DNA of 25,597 nt from Phycisphaerae bacterium SM23_33 (GTDB lineage Bacteria; Planctomycetota; Phycisphaerae; SM23-33): contig LJUF01000005.1 of NCBI GenBank assembly GCA_001303665.1, positions 1 through 25,597 on the forward strand, written 5' to 3'. The notes beneath the pieces were generated by a model that was given only the letters and a program-made list of their open reading frames with translations, was not told the DNA's origin and ran no database searches. Shown here piece after piece: positions 1-8,093 of the stretch. Each line of letters opens with the position of its first letter. Position 1 is the first letter of the stretch. Position numbers and translations under genes: made by a program.

Positions 1-1
1 C

Positions 2-775
2 AGGAACCTGCCCGAGGCGGTCCAACTGTGCCAGCTGATGGATCGGGCCGGCCGAAAGCTCGCCGCCGGCACCCAGAGACGGTTCATGAGCGGCTACCGT
101 CGGGCGCGGCAGATGCTCGGGCGGCTGGGGAAGTTGCACCTGGCCCAGGTCCATTACCAGTTCAACTTGGGCCCCAGCCTCACCTGGCATGGCGACCGGG
201 CCGCCGGCGGCGGGGCCCTGATCGAGCTGGGCTATCACATGTTCGACCTGGCCATCTGGCTGCTGGGCCTGCCCGAGACGCTGTACGCCATCGCCGGCAC
301 CGGCCAGCGGGCGGCGGCACGCGAAGACCTGCCCGTGTACGACTCCGACGATACGGCGGTGGCCGTCCTTCGCTACCCCGGCAAGGCCGCCACCACGGTC
401 ACCGTCACCCGCTGCTTCAGCCCCGTGGACGAGGGGCTGAGGCTCTACGGGCAGGCCGGCACCCTCTCGGCCGGGCCCAACCAGTGCGTGCTCCGCGACC
501 GCGACGGCAACGTGCTGGACAGCTTCGGCGAGGACGAGCCGCTGGCGGCCGTGTTCTCCAGGATGATCGACTCCTTCGCCCGGGCGGCGGCGGAAGACGC
601 CCCCCGATACGAATGCTCCGGCTGGGAGAGCCTCCCGGCCATGGCGGCGGTGGACGCGGCCTACCTTTCGGACCAGACCGGCCAGCCGGAATCACCCGGG
701 GCCATGCTGGCCAACTACAACGTCACCAGCCAGGATTACATGAAGTGCACCCCGACAGAAGAGCTTCCGCCATGA
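2..775 (+). CDS. Gfo/Idh/MocA-family oxidoreductase, C-terminal part (5' end outside window)
   Basis: The frame is open from base 2, so the gene starts upstream and only the C-terminal half of an NAD(P)-dependent sugar or inositol dehydrogenase-like enzyme is seen. The N-terminal Rossmann domain is missing. A glycine run (AGGGALIELG) leads into YHMFDLAIWLLG. This matches the family pattern GGG-x-L-x-D-x-G-x-H-x-x-D, whose histidine (codon 236-238) is the usual substrate-binding or catalytic residue. Further on, DSDDTAVAVLRYPGKAATTV and a strand-rich C-terminus fit the family's alpha/beta substrate domain. The TGA stop overlaps the ATG of the next gene (ATGA at 772-775), so the two are probably translationally coupled. 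The isomerase partner suggests sugar or sugar-derivative catabolism. The exact substrate cannot be read from the sequence. Confidence 0.85.
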   Translation, partial: RNLPEAVQLCQLMDRAGRKLAAGTQRRFMSGYRRARQMLGRLGKLHLAQVHYQFNLGPSLTWHGDRAAGGGALIELGYHMFDLAIWLLGLPETLYAIAGTGQRAAAREDLPVYDSDDTAVAVLRYPGKAATTVTVTRCFSPVDEGLRLYGQAGTLSAGPNQCVLRDRDGNVLDSFGEDEPLAAVFSRMIDSFARAAAEDAPRYECSGWESLPAMAAVDAAYLSDQTGQPESPGAMLANYNVTSQDYMKCTPTEELPP

Positions 776-1467
776 ACCGAAGCCGGATCAACGCCATCAT
801 CCAGGAGTTTCTCGACTTCGCCGAGTCGCATCAGTTCTTCTTTCCGGCCTGGGCGCGATACACGCCGCCGCAGTGGGCCCGGACCGGGCCGGAGGCCGAC
901 GAAATTCGCCGCCACCAACTCGGCTGGGACGTGACCGATTTCGGCAGCGGCGAATTCCTGAAGACGGGCCTGGCGCTGTTCACCCTTCGCAACGGCCGGC
1001 CCGGGGGGGCGGACCCGAAGGCAAAGGACTACTGCGAAAAGGTCATGATGGTCCGCGAAGGCCAACTGACCCCCTGCCACTTTCATTTCTCCAAGATGGA
1101 AGACATCATCAACCGCGGGGGCGGGCGGCTGGTGATCAGGCTCCACAACGCCACCGGCGAGGAGGGTTTGGACGAAGAAAGCCAGGTCTGCGTCCAGGTG
1201 GACGGCATGACCCGGACCTTCCTGCCCGGCGGGGAACTCCTGCTGGCCCCCGGCGAGTCGGTGTCGCTGCCGCCTTACCTGTACCACGCCTTCTGGGGCC
1301 AGCCAGGCCTGGGGCCCGTGCTGGTCGGCGAGGTCAGCCGGGTCAACGATGACACCCGCGACAACCGCTTCCTGGAGCCGCTGCCGCGCTTCCCCGCCAT
1401 CGAAGAGGACCAGCCCGCCCGGTTCTGCCTCTGCAACGAATACCCGCCGCCCGGCATCGGCATGTAG
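772..1467 (+). CDS. D-lyxose/D-mannose ketol-isomerase family protein
   Basis: This 231-residue cupin matches the D-lyxose ketol-isomerase family (Lyx_isomer, formerly DUF1498), which interconverts D-lyxose and D-xylulose or D-mannose and D-fructose with a divalent metal. The metal-binding set is visible: H103 and H105 in TPCHFHFSKMED, E110 in the same stretch, and H172 in PYLYHAFWG. These positions agree closely with those known for the E. coli O157 enzyme. The ATG at 772 was chosen because the reading frame upstream only shadows the oxidoreductase, and the protein then begins MNRSRINAIIQEFL, as family members do. It overlaps the upstream stop by 4 bp, which indicates coupled expression. The protein is cytoplasmic with no signal peptide. 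An inverted repeat spans its stop codon. Family assignment is strong. The in vivo substrate is inferred. Confidence 0.88.
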   Translation: MNRSRINAIIQEFLDFAESHQFFFPAWARYTPPQWARTGPEADEIRRHQLGWDVTDFGSGEFLKTGLALFTLRNGRPGGADPKAKDYCEKVMMVREGQLTPCHFHFSKMEDIINRGGGRLVIRLHNATGEEGLDEESQVCVQVDGMTRTFLPGGELLLAPGESVSLPPYLYHAFWGQPGLGPVLVGEVSRVNDDTRDNRFLEPLPRFPAIEEDQPARFCLCNEYPPPGIGM

Positions 1468-1482
1468 CTGGGTGCCGGGCGG
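1447..1482 (+). terminator. Inverted repeat over the isomerase stop codon, possible terminator
   Basis: CCGCCCGGCA (1447-1456) is perfectly repeated in inverse at 1473-1482, giving a 10-bp GC-rich stem with a 16-base loop that contains the TAG stop. It lies between two convergent genes (the isomerase and surE), where a terminator is expected. No U-tract follows, so intrinsic termination is uncertain. It may only protect the 3' end of the mRNA. Confidence 0.35.
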
Positions 1483-1524
1483 GCTGAAGGTCCGCGTTCA
1501 TCCCGGCCAGCCTTGCCCCGCCGG

Positions 1525-2301
1525 CTATCCGTTCCCCTCCGGGGGCAGGCCCCAGGTGTGCCCCTGCAACCGGGGCAGGCGGGCTCGGTCGGTCATGTCG
1601 GACTTCAGGGGCGTGATGGTTATGAACCCCCCGGCCAGGGCCTCCACGTCTGTTTCCTGCTCCTGCGGGCCGTGCTCGTACTGCTCGTTGAGCTGGAAGA
1701 GGGCGCTGCCGCCGGCCTGCTCCTCGCGGCGGTAGCTTTCGGTGATGGCGGCGGTTCCCTGGGGGACGACTTTCACCCCGCGGGGGCGGTCGGCCGAAAG
1801 CGCCGGCAGATTGACGTTGACCAATTCCCCTTCCGCCAGGCCGGCGGCCAGCAGGGCGTCGAGCACCCACCGGCAGAGGCGGCCGGCGCGGTGAAAGTCC
1901 ATTTCGCCGCCGCGATCCAGGCTGAAGGCCACCGAGGCGATTCCCAGCAGGGCCCCCTCGGCGGCGGCGGCCACCGTGCCGCTGTAAAAGACGTTTACCC
2001 CGGTGTTGGCGCCGGGGTTGATGCCGGCCAGCAGCAACTGCGGCGGGGCCTCCATGAGCTCGCGGACGGCCAGCTTGACGCAGTCGGCCGGGCGGCCGGA
2101 AACGCCGTAGCCCCAGAACCGCCCGTCCACGTGCACCCGCTGGCAGGCGATGGGGGCATGCAGGGTGATGGACCGCCCGGCGGCGGACTGGGGCGAGTCC
2201 GGCGCGACCACCGTGACCTCGCCCAGGTCCTCCACCGCGGCTCGCAGGGCGGCCAGACCCGGCGCCAGGATGCCGTCGTCGTTGACCAGGAGGATTCGCA
2301 T
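1525..2301 (-). CDS. surE: 5'/3'-nucleotidase SurE (survival protein)
   Basis: SurE is a metal-dependent cytoplasmic phosphatase that removes phosphate from nucleoside 5'- and 3'-monophosphates and is linked to stationary-phase and stress survival. The 258-residue length is normal. All hallmark elements are present: MRILLVNDDG at the N-terminus with metal ligands D8 and D9, S39 in APDSPQSAAG, N95 in AGINPGANTG, and the YSGTVAAAAEG helix (106-116). The start is fixed because the N-terminus begins exactly where family members do. No clear Shine-Dalgarno is seen in front of it. In many bacteria surE sits beside pcm or nlpD, but here it is alone, convergent with the isomerase gene and divergent from a small membrane-protein gene. 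Confidence 0.95.
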   Translation of the reverse strand: MRILLVNDDGILAPGLAALRAAVEDLGEVTVVAPDSPQSAAGRSITLHAPIACQRVHVDGRFWGYGVSGRPADCVKLAVRELMEAPPQLLLAGINPGANTGVNVFYSGTVAAAAEGALLGIASVAFSLDRGGEMDFHRAGRLCRWVLDALLAAGLAEGELVNVNLPALSADRPRGVKVVPQGTAAITESYRREEQAGGSALFQLNEQYEHGPQEQETDVEALAGGFITITPLKSDMTDRARLPRLQGHTWGLPPEGNG

Positions 2302-2421
2302 CGGGCGGGTGAGTCTATCCCCCCGCCGGCGGGCCTGTCAAATCCGCCGGCCATTTCCTCTCCCCGGCGAAGGCCATACAATGCACCAGGCATGAAACAG
2401 GCCAAGGAAAGGGAACCGGCC

Positions 2422-2706
2422 ATGGACAATTCATTTACCAGGCGCGTTCAGGCGGCCGCGGCCGCCGGATGGTGGGCCATCCTCATCCTCGCCCTCTGGA
2501 TGATCGTCGCGTGGATCCTGGTCGTGGTGCTGCTGTCCAAAGAGCCGCAATGGGTGCTGAAGTTGCTGGGCGGCCAGATGACTTGGCCCACCCTGCGGAC
2601 CGTATACGTGTGGGGCTTTGCCGCGATGAAGCTGATGCTTTGGGCGTTCCTCACCGTGGTGATCTGGCTGACGCTGTGGGGACGGCGGTTAAGAAAGGCC
2701 GATTGA
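2422..2706 (+). CDS. Small membrane protein with two transmembrane helices, function unknown
   Basis: The predicted protein has 94 residues. It has a short cytoplasmic start (MDNSFTRRVQ), a first hydrophobic helix at about residues 16-38 (GWWAILILALWMIVAWILVV), a short loop containing KEPQWVLKLLGGQ, a second helix at about 61-85 (VYVWGFAAMKLMLWAFLTVV) and a positively charged end (GRRLRKAD). An in-frame ATG lies 30 bases upstream (2392). The ATG at 2422 is preferred because AAGGAAAGGGA (2404-2413) lies at ribosome-binding distance in front of it. The upstream extension of the same frame is a shadow of surE. It resembles the small hypothetical membrane proteins seen in planctomycete genomes. 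I recognise no family and assign no function. Confidence 0.65.
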   Translation: MDNSFTRRVQAAAAAGWWAILILALWMIVAWILVVVLLSKEPQWVLKLLGGQMTWPTLRTVYVWGFAAMKLMLWAFLTVVIWLTLWGRRLRKAD

Positions 2707-2765
2707 CCGCCGCCACCTCCACGCCCCCGCAGGGCGGTTGCCGGATCCCAGCCAGTCGGCCGGGC

Positions 2766-4991
2766 TCACTTGCCCTGCTCCTGGAGGTACTCCTGTGTTC
2801 GAGCCAACTGGGCCCGGAATTGCTCCACGGGCAGCCACTCCACGCGGCCGTCCACCAGAAGGACGCGGGTGCAGCGGTCGTCGTTTAGCTCCGGCCGCTC
2901 GTAGGCCAGGATCATGTCGGGCGGCGACTGAGTGGTCATCATCGCCCCAAGGTAAACATAGTCAAACGGCCCCACGGGCTTGCCGGCCTCGTCCGTCTGC
3001 GGCTTCCGCTCGCCGCCGGGGCTGATCAGGGCGGCCGGCTCCAGGGCGCCGGAATCCACCAGCCGAAGCAAGTCGGGGGGAAACTGGCTCTTGTTGTCGG
3101 CGGCGTAGACGCGGCAGGCCTTGCCGATGGCCCTCAGGTTGTCTGCGGACAACTCTCGGCTGGCACGCATGCGAGCCGCGTGCAGGCTGGATATCAGGGC
3201 TTCGGCCACCATCGTGGGCACCGGCGTGCCCAGGAAGAACAGCCCCCCGCCGGGCAATGAGTTATACGATTCGATGCTGATCCCCTTGGGATCGGCCGTC
3301 ACCGCGGTGATGCCCGGCCAGGCGTACTTTTCCAGTTTCGGCAGCGGCGGGAGGATGGCCGGCCTCAGCGCCGATCCCGTTTTTGCGGCCAGCGCGTTGG
3401 CGCGGGCGGTCCAGTCCAACAGCAGCATCCCGTAGCACTGCCGCAGCAGGTGCGGGGCGTCGACGTACATCAAGGCCGAGGGCCTGGCAGGGACCCTGTT
3501 CCGGAGTGCGGCAAAGGCCGGCAGCTCCGCCAGGGACTTCTCCGCAGTACCGCTTGTGGCCGCGATGATAACCTGAGGGAAGAGGGCAAGATAAAGCCGC
3601 CCCTTGAAAACGGCCCAGGCGGGCGCCAGGGGCGCCTTGGGGGCCTCTCCCACCCCGGATACGTAGTGGACCTCGACCGCCCCGGCCTTGATCGAAAGGA
3701 CATCAAGGCCGCGAACCAACTCACCCACGCCCTTTTTCAGCGCCTCCTCGCACTTGCTCAGCGCGGCAGTGAACTTGGCCTCGTCCTTGAGGGAGACGCT
3801 CAGGATCGCGCCGGTGCCCAGCCCGCCCAGCGACGGGGCGCTGACCAGCGTCCAGTGGTCGCCCAGGTGAGCCAGCAGGTCCTTTTCGAGGTCCACACCC
3901 AGCCGCAGTCGGGCCAAGCCCAAAACCGTCTCCATCCTCCTGCCCAGGTCGCGGCCCACTGCGGCGGCCACCTGTCGGATCTCGCCCAGGCTTCGCAACG
4001 GGTCGGCCCGGAAGGTGAGCACCAGGTCGGCGTCGCCGGGCACGCCGGCCAGGGCCGTCGCCGGCAGGGCCTCTCCCGCCAGCGGCGCCAGCACCCCGCG
4101 ATGGGGCGCGGGGCTGAAGACTCGCAGCTTCTCGTACAGGCCCCTGTCCACAATGTTGGCAGCCCCGGCCAGGGTCGTCGCGCCCTCCAGCCCCAGGGCC
4201 TTGCACAGCCGGCAGAACCGGCCCGGGACGGAGGGCCCCGTGGCCGCCGGGCCGGGGCCGGTGAGCTTTTCGGCCACCTGGTACGCACGGGCCAGGTCAA
4301 CGTACAGGGCGATCTGCACCTGTTCCCCGGAAACCTCCTTCATGGCGGCGACAAACTCGGGCCTCTTGCCCAGCGGCTTGGCCTTGCCGCCGGCCAGGGC
4401 CTGCACGGTCTCCGGCGCCTTCGGGCCCACGGTCACGAAGAACAGGTTCCCGATGAACCCCATGCCGCACGGCCCGGCGCGGGTCTCGAAACGGTGGTAA
4501 GAGACGTCGCCGACGGCGGCCTGAGTGATCTTGAGTTTCCCGCGCCCGAGGGCCAGCATGGCCTGGAGCTCGCGGTTGAATTCGGCCCGCCCCTTTTCCA
4601 GGTCCACCAGCAGTGCCCCCACCGGGACCGCCTTGCCCGAACCCGGCGAGCCCTCGCCGGCTGGCAGCACGTCGAACAGGCCGACCGCACAAGGATGCTC
4701 CCAGGCGATCCCGCCCATCCCCCAAAGCCGATCCAGCAGGGCCTGGTCCTCTTTGTCAAGGCGAAGGCCGGCCGAGACGGCCGCTTGAAAAGCGCCGACG
4801 AGCTGTCGGGTGTCCTGCTCGGCGAGCATCTGGCCGAACATGGAGCCGTCGAAGGTGAGGCTCCGGCCGGCCCAGCCGACGTACAGAAGCGTCTCCTCGG
4901 GCAGCTTGTCTGCCAGCGGCGGCTGCGACCAGGCCGGCGCCGCCGGCGGGGCCAATACGCACAGCGCCAGCAGGATGCGTGCAGCCCTCAT
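2766..4991 (-). CDS. Secreted DUF3352-like protein with a pseudopilin-like C-terminal domain
   Basis: The 741-residue protein begins with a Sec signal peptide (MRAARILLALCVLAPPAAPAWSQ). The body opens with LADKLPEETLLYVGWAG and contains LGVDLEKDLLAHLGDHWTLV and an ILSVSLKDEAKFTAALSKC segment. These resemble DUF3352-type proteins, whose role is unknown. From about residue 608 the sequence changes to a module seen in planctomycete pseudopilins: a helix SADNLRAIGKACRVYAADN, then FPPDLLRLVDSG, and near the end RVLLVDGRVEWLP, like the DG-x-V-x-W motif of DUF1559-type C-terminal domains. There is no N-terminal FTLVE methylation motif. AGGAG stands six bases before the ATG at 4991. The gene is divergent from the HEXXH lipoprotein. 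The protein is probably periplasmic. Domain naming rests on motif resemblance only. Confidence 0.75.
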   Translation of the reverse strand: MRAARILLALCVLAPPAAPAWSQPPLADKLPEETLLYVGWAGRSLTFDGSMFGQMLAEQDTRQLVGAFQAAVSAGLRLDKEDQALLDRLWGMGGIAWEHPCAVGLFDVLPAGEGSPGSGKAVPVGALLVDLEKGRAEFNRELQAMLALGRGKLKITQAAVGDVSYHRFETRAGPCGMGFIGNLFFVTVGPKAPETVQALAGGKAKPLGKRPEFVAAMKEVSGEQVQIALYVDLARAYQVAEKLTGPGPAATGPSVPGRFCRLCKALGLEGATTLAGAANIVDRGLYEKLRVFSPAPHRGVLAPLAGEALPATALAGVPGDADLVLTFRADPLRSLGEIRQVAAAVGRDLGRRMETVLGLARLRLGVDLEKDLLAHLGDHWTLVSAPSLGGLGTGAILSVSLKDEAKFTAALSKCEEALKKGVGELVRGLDVLSIKAGAVEVHYVSGVGEAPKAPLAPAWAVFKGRLYLALFPQVIIAATSGTAEKSLAELPAFAALRNRVPARPSALMYVDAPHLLRQCYGMLLLDWTARANALAAKTGSALRPAILPPLPKLEKYAWPGITAVTADPKGISIESYNSLPGGGLFFLGTPVPTMVAEALISSLHAARMRASRELSADNLRAIGKACRVYAADNKSQFPPDLLRLVDSGALEPAALISPGGERKPQTDEAGKPVGPFDYVYLGAMMTTQSPPDMILAYERPELNDDRCTRVLLVDGRVEWLPVEQFRAQLARTQEYLQEQGK

Positions 4992-5098
4992 CAGCGTCTC
5001 CTATCGAGCCCAAGCGCTGGAACACTGAAGCCACGGCCGCCCGCGGGGAAAAATGTTTCTTCTAATAGCTCTCGGCCGGTTATCTTAGCGGAAGGAAG

Positions 5099-6064
5099 AT
5101 GACTTCGAAACGAAAAATCGCGGCCGCGCTGGTGCTGCTGGCCCTGTCGGCGTGCGCCTGTAACGCCACCGACCGGCCCGGGGGGGCCTCCATGGAGGTA
5201 TCGGTGCAGGAAGCCGCCTGGAGCTTTTCCGGCATCCCGGGTACCGCATTAACCTCCGACCATTACTACATCTACACCACCACGGCCAATCGCAGCATGC
5301 TGACGTACCTTCCCGGCTTCATGGAGGGCGCCTACCGGCACTACTCGGCCCTCACGGGGCTGCCCCGGCCGGGTGAGCAAAAACGCATGCCCATCTACCT
5401 GCTGGCCGACCGCCAGCAATGGGCCGCCATGACCCAGCAGGTCACCGGGCCCGGCAACAGGACGTACCTGGCCATCGAAAACGGCGGCTACTGCTACCGC
5501 GGCGTGTGCGTCTTCTGGGACATGGGGCACTTCGCGACCTTCGCCATCGCCGCCCACGAGGGCCTGCACCAATTCCTTCACCATCGCCTCCGCGACCGCA
5601 TACCCGCCTGGGCCGAGGAGGGGCTGGCCGTCATGGCCGAAGGCTTCCAGATGGCCGCCGCCAGCGTCCGCTTCAGCCCTCAGGCCAACACCCTGCGCCT
5701 GACCAACCTTCGGAATATGATCTCCGGCGACCGCTGGCTGCCGCTGGAAAAGCTGCTCTCGACCGACGCCGCCGATCACGTCGGCGCCACCCCTGCCGCG
5801 CCGGAATACTACGGCCAACTCTGGGCGCTGCTGATGTACATTCGCTCCCAGCCAGGCTACCGGCAGGGCTTGGAGCGGATGCTCGCGGACGCGGCCGCGG
5901 GAAAGCTCCGCGCGGCCCTGAACGTCCCGCCCGCCATGGGCGCCGGCCGGGCATATAACCGGGCCGTGTCCGTCCCGATGTTCAAGCACTACATCGACGC
6001 GGACCCGGCCGGCTTCGAGCGTGGCCTGCGCGCCTACGCCCAGAAGCTGGCGAAGCTGGGCTGA
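5099..6064 (+). CDS. Putative lipoprotein with HEXXH zinc-peptidase motif
   Basis: This 321-residue protein starts with a lipoprotein signal: basic residues MTSKRKIAAA, a hydrophobic run, then the lipobox LSAC with C19 as the likely lipidated cysteine. A second cysteine follows at 21. The mature part holds IAAHEGLHQFLHHRL, that is HEXXH at 153-157, followed by PAWAEEGLAVMAEGF, where E173 or E174 would be the third zinc ligand of a gluzincin (peptidase MA/DUF1570-like). The order of HEGLHQ, a short spacer, then WxEEGLA is typical of planctomycete DUF1570-like proteins. The likely place of action is the periplasmic face of a membrane, and the substrate is unknown. GGAAGGAAG lies directly before the ATG. 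Peptidase activity is inferred from the motif. It could instead be a non-peptidase scaffold that has kept the fold. Confidence 0.75.
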   Translation: MTSKRKIAAALVLLALSACACNATDRPGGASMEVSVQEAAWSFSGIPGTALTSDHYYIYTTTANRSMLTYLPGFMEGAYRHYSALTGLPRPGEQKRMPIYLLADRQQWAAMTQQVTGPGNRTYLAIENGGYCYRGVCVFWDMGHFATFAIAAHEGLHQFLHHRLRDRIPAWAEEGLAVMAEGFQMAAASVRFSPQANTLRLTNLRNMISGDRWLPLEKLLSTDAADHVGATPAAPEYYGQLWALLMYIRSQPGYRQGLERMLADAAAGKLRAALNVPPAMGAGRAYNRAVSVPMFKHYIDADPAGFERGLRAYAQKLAKLG

Positions 6065-6071
6065 AGGCCGC

Positions 6072-6100
6072 GGCTTGCGGCGAGGCCGGCTGCCGCAGCC
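6072..6100 (+). other. Hairpin between the HEXXH lipoprotein gene and the alpha-galactosidase gene
   Basis: GGCTTGCGGC (6072-6081) can pair with GCCGCAGCC (6092-6100), leaving one bulged T and a 10-base loop. It lies eight bases after the lipoprotein stop and before the GH36 start. No U-run follows, so it is a weak candidate for a terminator or mRNA-stabilising structure. Confidence 0.28.
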
Positions 6101-6137
6101 GATACGCCGACAAGGTCAGCCTTGCACCGGCACGGGT

Positions 6138-8093
6138 ATGAGACGCCACCTCACAGAACATCTGGCCGAACTGGCCCCCCACCCGCTGGGCGAGACCATC
6201 GCCCCCGGCGAGGGCTTCGAGGTGATACTCGCCGGGGCGGCCGTCGGCTGGCGCCAGACGGCCGCCCCGCGGCAGCGGGACGGCGCGGTCGTCTGGGAGC
6301 TGGAGCAGGTCGCAGGGTCGCTGCGGGCGGCGGCCACCTTGCGGGCCGACCCGCTCCACCGGGCTGCCCGCTACGCCGTGGAACTGGTCAACGCCGGCGG
6401 CTCGCCCGTCACGATTGAGGCGATCTACCCCCTGGTCGTCCGCTTTCCGCGGCTGGCCGGTCCCTGGCGGACGCTGCGGGCCCGGGGAGGAACCTCCGAG
6501 AACTTCTACCCGCCGCGGGCCTACAGCCTCGCCCAGCGGCTCGTGTTTGGAGGCGAGGTCCGAATCGAATCGGACCCCGGCGGCCGGTCAAGCAACCAGC
6601 ACCTGCCGCTGCTGCTGGCCGCGGCCGGGACCCACGACGACGCCCCGGGCGCCTTCGCCGGCCTGGAATACTCCGGCGAATGGTTCCTGACGCTGCGCCA
6701 CGTCAACAACAACCCCTTCCTGCGCGGGCAGTTGAAGATGTCCAACGTGGTCCTGGCGGCGGGCGAGAGGCTCGGCCTGCCGGCCGCCCACGTGGGCTTC
6801 TTCGCCGGCGGGCTTGAGGGTGGTACCAACGCCCTTCGGCGATACGTCCGAGACTGTATCTGCCCGACCCTCAGCGGCAAACCCGTTATCCCGCCGGTCA
6901 GCTACGACCACTGGTTCGGCATCGAGAACGATTTCGACGAAAAGCTGCTGATGCGACAGGTCAGGCGGGCCGCTGAGCTGGGCGCGGAATACTGGGTCCA
7001 CGACGCCGGCTGGTTCGAGGGCGGTTTTCCGGCCGGCGTGGGCAACTGGCACCGGGCCGACCCGGCCAAGCACCCGCGGGGGCTGGGACCGCTGGCGGAG
7101 GCGGTGCGGGCGGCCGGCATGCGGTTCGGCCTGTGGTTCGAGGTCGAACGCGCCCAGCCGGGGACATGGGCGGCCGAGGAATATCCCCAACTGTTCTTCC
7201 CCGCGGAGCCGACCTGGGCCGGCCAAAGCCTGCACCTGAACCTCGCCCGCCCCGACGCCCGCGACTGGGCCGTCCACACCATCGCCCGCTGGGTCAAGGA
7301 ATTGCAGTTGGGGTGGGTCCGCTTCGACTATAACCTCGACCCGGCCCCGTTCTTCGGCAAGGCCGATCCGACCGGCAAGGCCCAACTGGCCTACTACGAG
7401 GGGCTGTATTGGGTGCTGGAGGAGCTGATGCGGCTGTATCCGGGGCTGGCGATCGAGGCCTGCTCCGGCGGCGGGCGGCGGATCGACCCGGGCACGCTGC
7501 GGCGGGCCCACATCTGCTGGATCTCCGACCAGAGCCACAATCCCAATATCTGCCGATACATGCAGTGCCGCTTCGCCCGGCTGCTTCCCGGGCAGCTCGC
7601 CAACAGCGCCGTGTGCGTCAAGCTCAACGCCGGAAACGAGGCCTACGGCGACTGCGACGTCCTCTCGCGGATGTGCGGGGCGCTGAGCTTCAACGGCGAC
7701 GTGGCGAGCTGGCCGGCCGCCACGGCCCGGCGAATGCGAAAATGGGCCCACGCCTACAAGCAGGTCCGCCACCTGCTGGCGGAACACTTCCATGAGCTGC
7801 TGCCGGTGCCGGCCACCGACCACCAGTGGGATGCCGTCCAGTTCGCCGCCGCCGACGGGTCCGAAAGCGTCGTATTCGCCTTCCGCATGGCCGGCGAGCA
7901 GGGCCGGGCCGTGCTGCGACCCAGAGGCATTGACCCGAACTCAAGCTACCTCCTGACGAACCTGGCCCGCCCGAAGCGCCCCCGCACGGTCACCGGGGCG
8001 GACATCATCCGCAAGGGATTGGCCCTAAGGCTTAAGCCTCAGGCGGGAGCGTGCATGCATCTGAAGAGGTGCGACGAACAGGGGAATGATTAG
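6138..8093 (+). CDS. Glycoside hydrolase family 36 alpha-galactosidase-like enzyme
   Basis: The protein has 651 residues from the ATG at 6138. An N-terminal beta-sandwich (about 1-245) precedes a TIM barrel. Barrel hallmarks are SYDHWFGIENDF (255-266), WVHDAGWFEGG (286-296), RFGLWFEVERAQPG, WVRFDYNLDP with D397 as the expected nucleophile, ACSGGGRRIDPGTL (441-454), and CWISDQSHNP with D464 as the expected acid/base. This is the GH36/GH-D clan layout, so retaining hydrolysis of alpha-galactosides is likely. There is no signal peptide, so the enzyme should act in the cytoplasm on imported oligosaccharides. The start is uncertain: no good Shine-Dalgarno is seen, and the frame continues upstream only into the previous gene. 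Its TAG overlaps the stop of the convergent asparagine synthetase gene. Specificity for alpha-galactose rather than alpha-N-acetylgalactosamine is inferred. Confidence 0.88.
   Translation: MRRHLTEHLAELAPHPLGETIAPGEGFEVILAGAAVGWRQTAAPRQRDGAVVWELEQVAGSLRAAATLRADPLHRAARYAVELVNAGGSPVTIEAIYPLVVRFPRLAGPWRTLRARGGTSENFYPPRAYSLAQRLVFGGEVRIESDPGGRSSNQHLPLLLAAAGTHDDAPGAFAGLEYSGEWFLTLRHVNNNPFLRGQLKMSNVVLAAGERLGLPAAHVGFFAGGLEGGTNALRRYVRDCICPTLSGKPVIPPVSYDHWFGIENDFDEKLLMRQVRRAAELGAEYWVHDAGWFEGGFPAGVGNWHRADPAKHPRGLGPLAEAVRAAGMRFGLWFEVERAQPGTWAAEEYPQLFFPAEPTWAGQSLHLNLARPDARDWAVHTIARWVKELQLGWVRFDYNLDPAPFFGKADPTGKAQLAYYEGLYWVLEELMRLYPGLAIEACSGGGRRIDPGTLRRAHICWISDQSHNPNICRYMQCRFARLLPGQLANSAVCVKLNAGNEAYGDCDVLSRMCGALSFNGDVASWPAATARRMRKWAHAYKQVRHLLAEHFHELLPVPATDHQWDAVQFAAADGSESVVFAFRMAGEQGRAVLRPRGIDPNSSYLLTNLARPKRPRTVTGADIIRKGLALRLKPQAGACMHLKRCDEQGND

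Noticed and set aside
28..771. N-terminal extension of the isomerase frame back to base 28
   Set aside because: This part is out of frame with the Gfo/Idh/MocA coding sequence and is an Arg/Gly/Pro-rich shadow. The isomerase begins at 772.
3450..5102. Long plus-strand reading frame of about 550 codons opposite the DUF3352-like gene
   Set aside because: It mirrors a gene with a signal peptide and family motifs on the other strand, its composition is Gln/Arg/Gly/His-rich, and it has no ribosome-binding site. It is a codon-bias shadow.
6588..7823. Minus-strand frame of about 411 codons opposite the GH36 gene
   Set aside because: It has no family motif and antisense-type composition, while the GH36 frame carries all catalytic segments.
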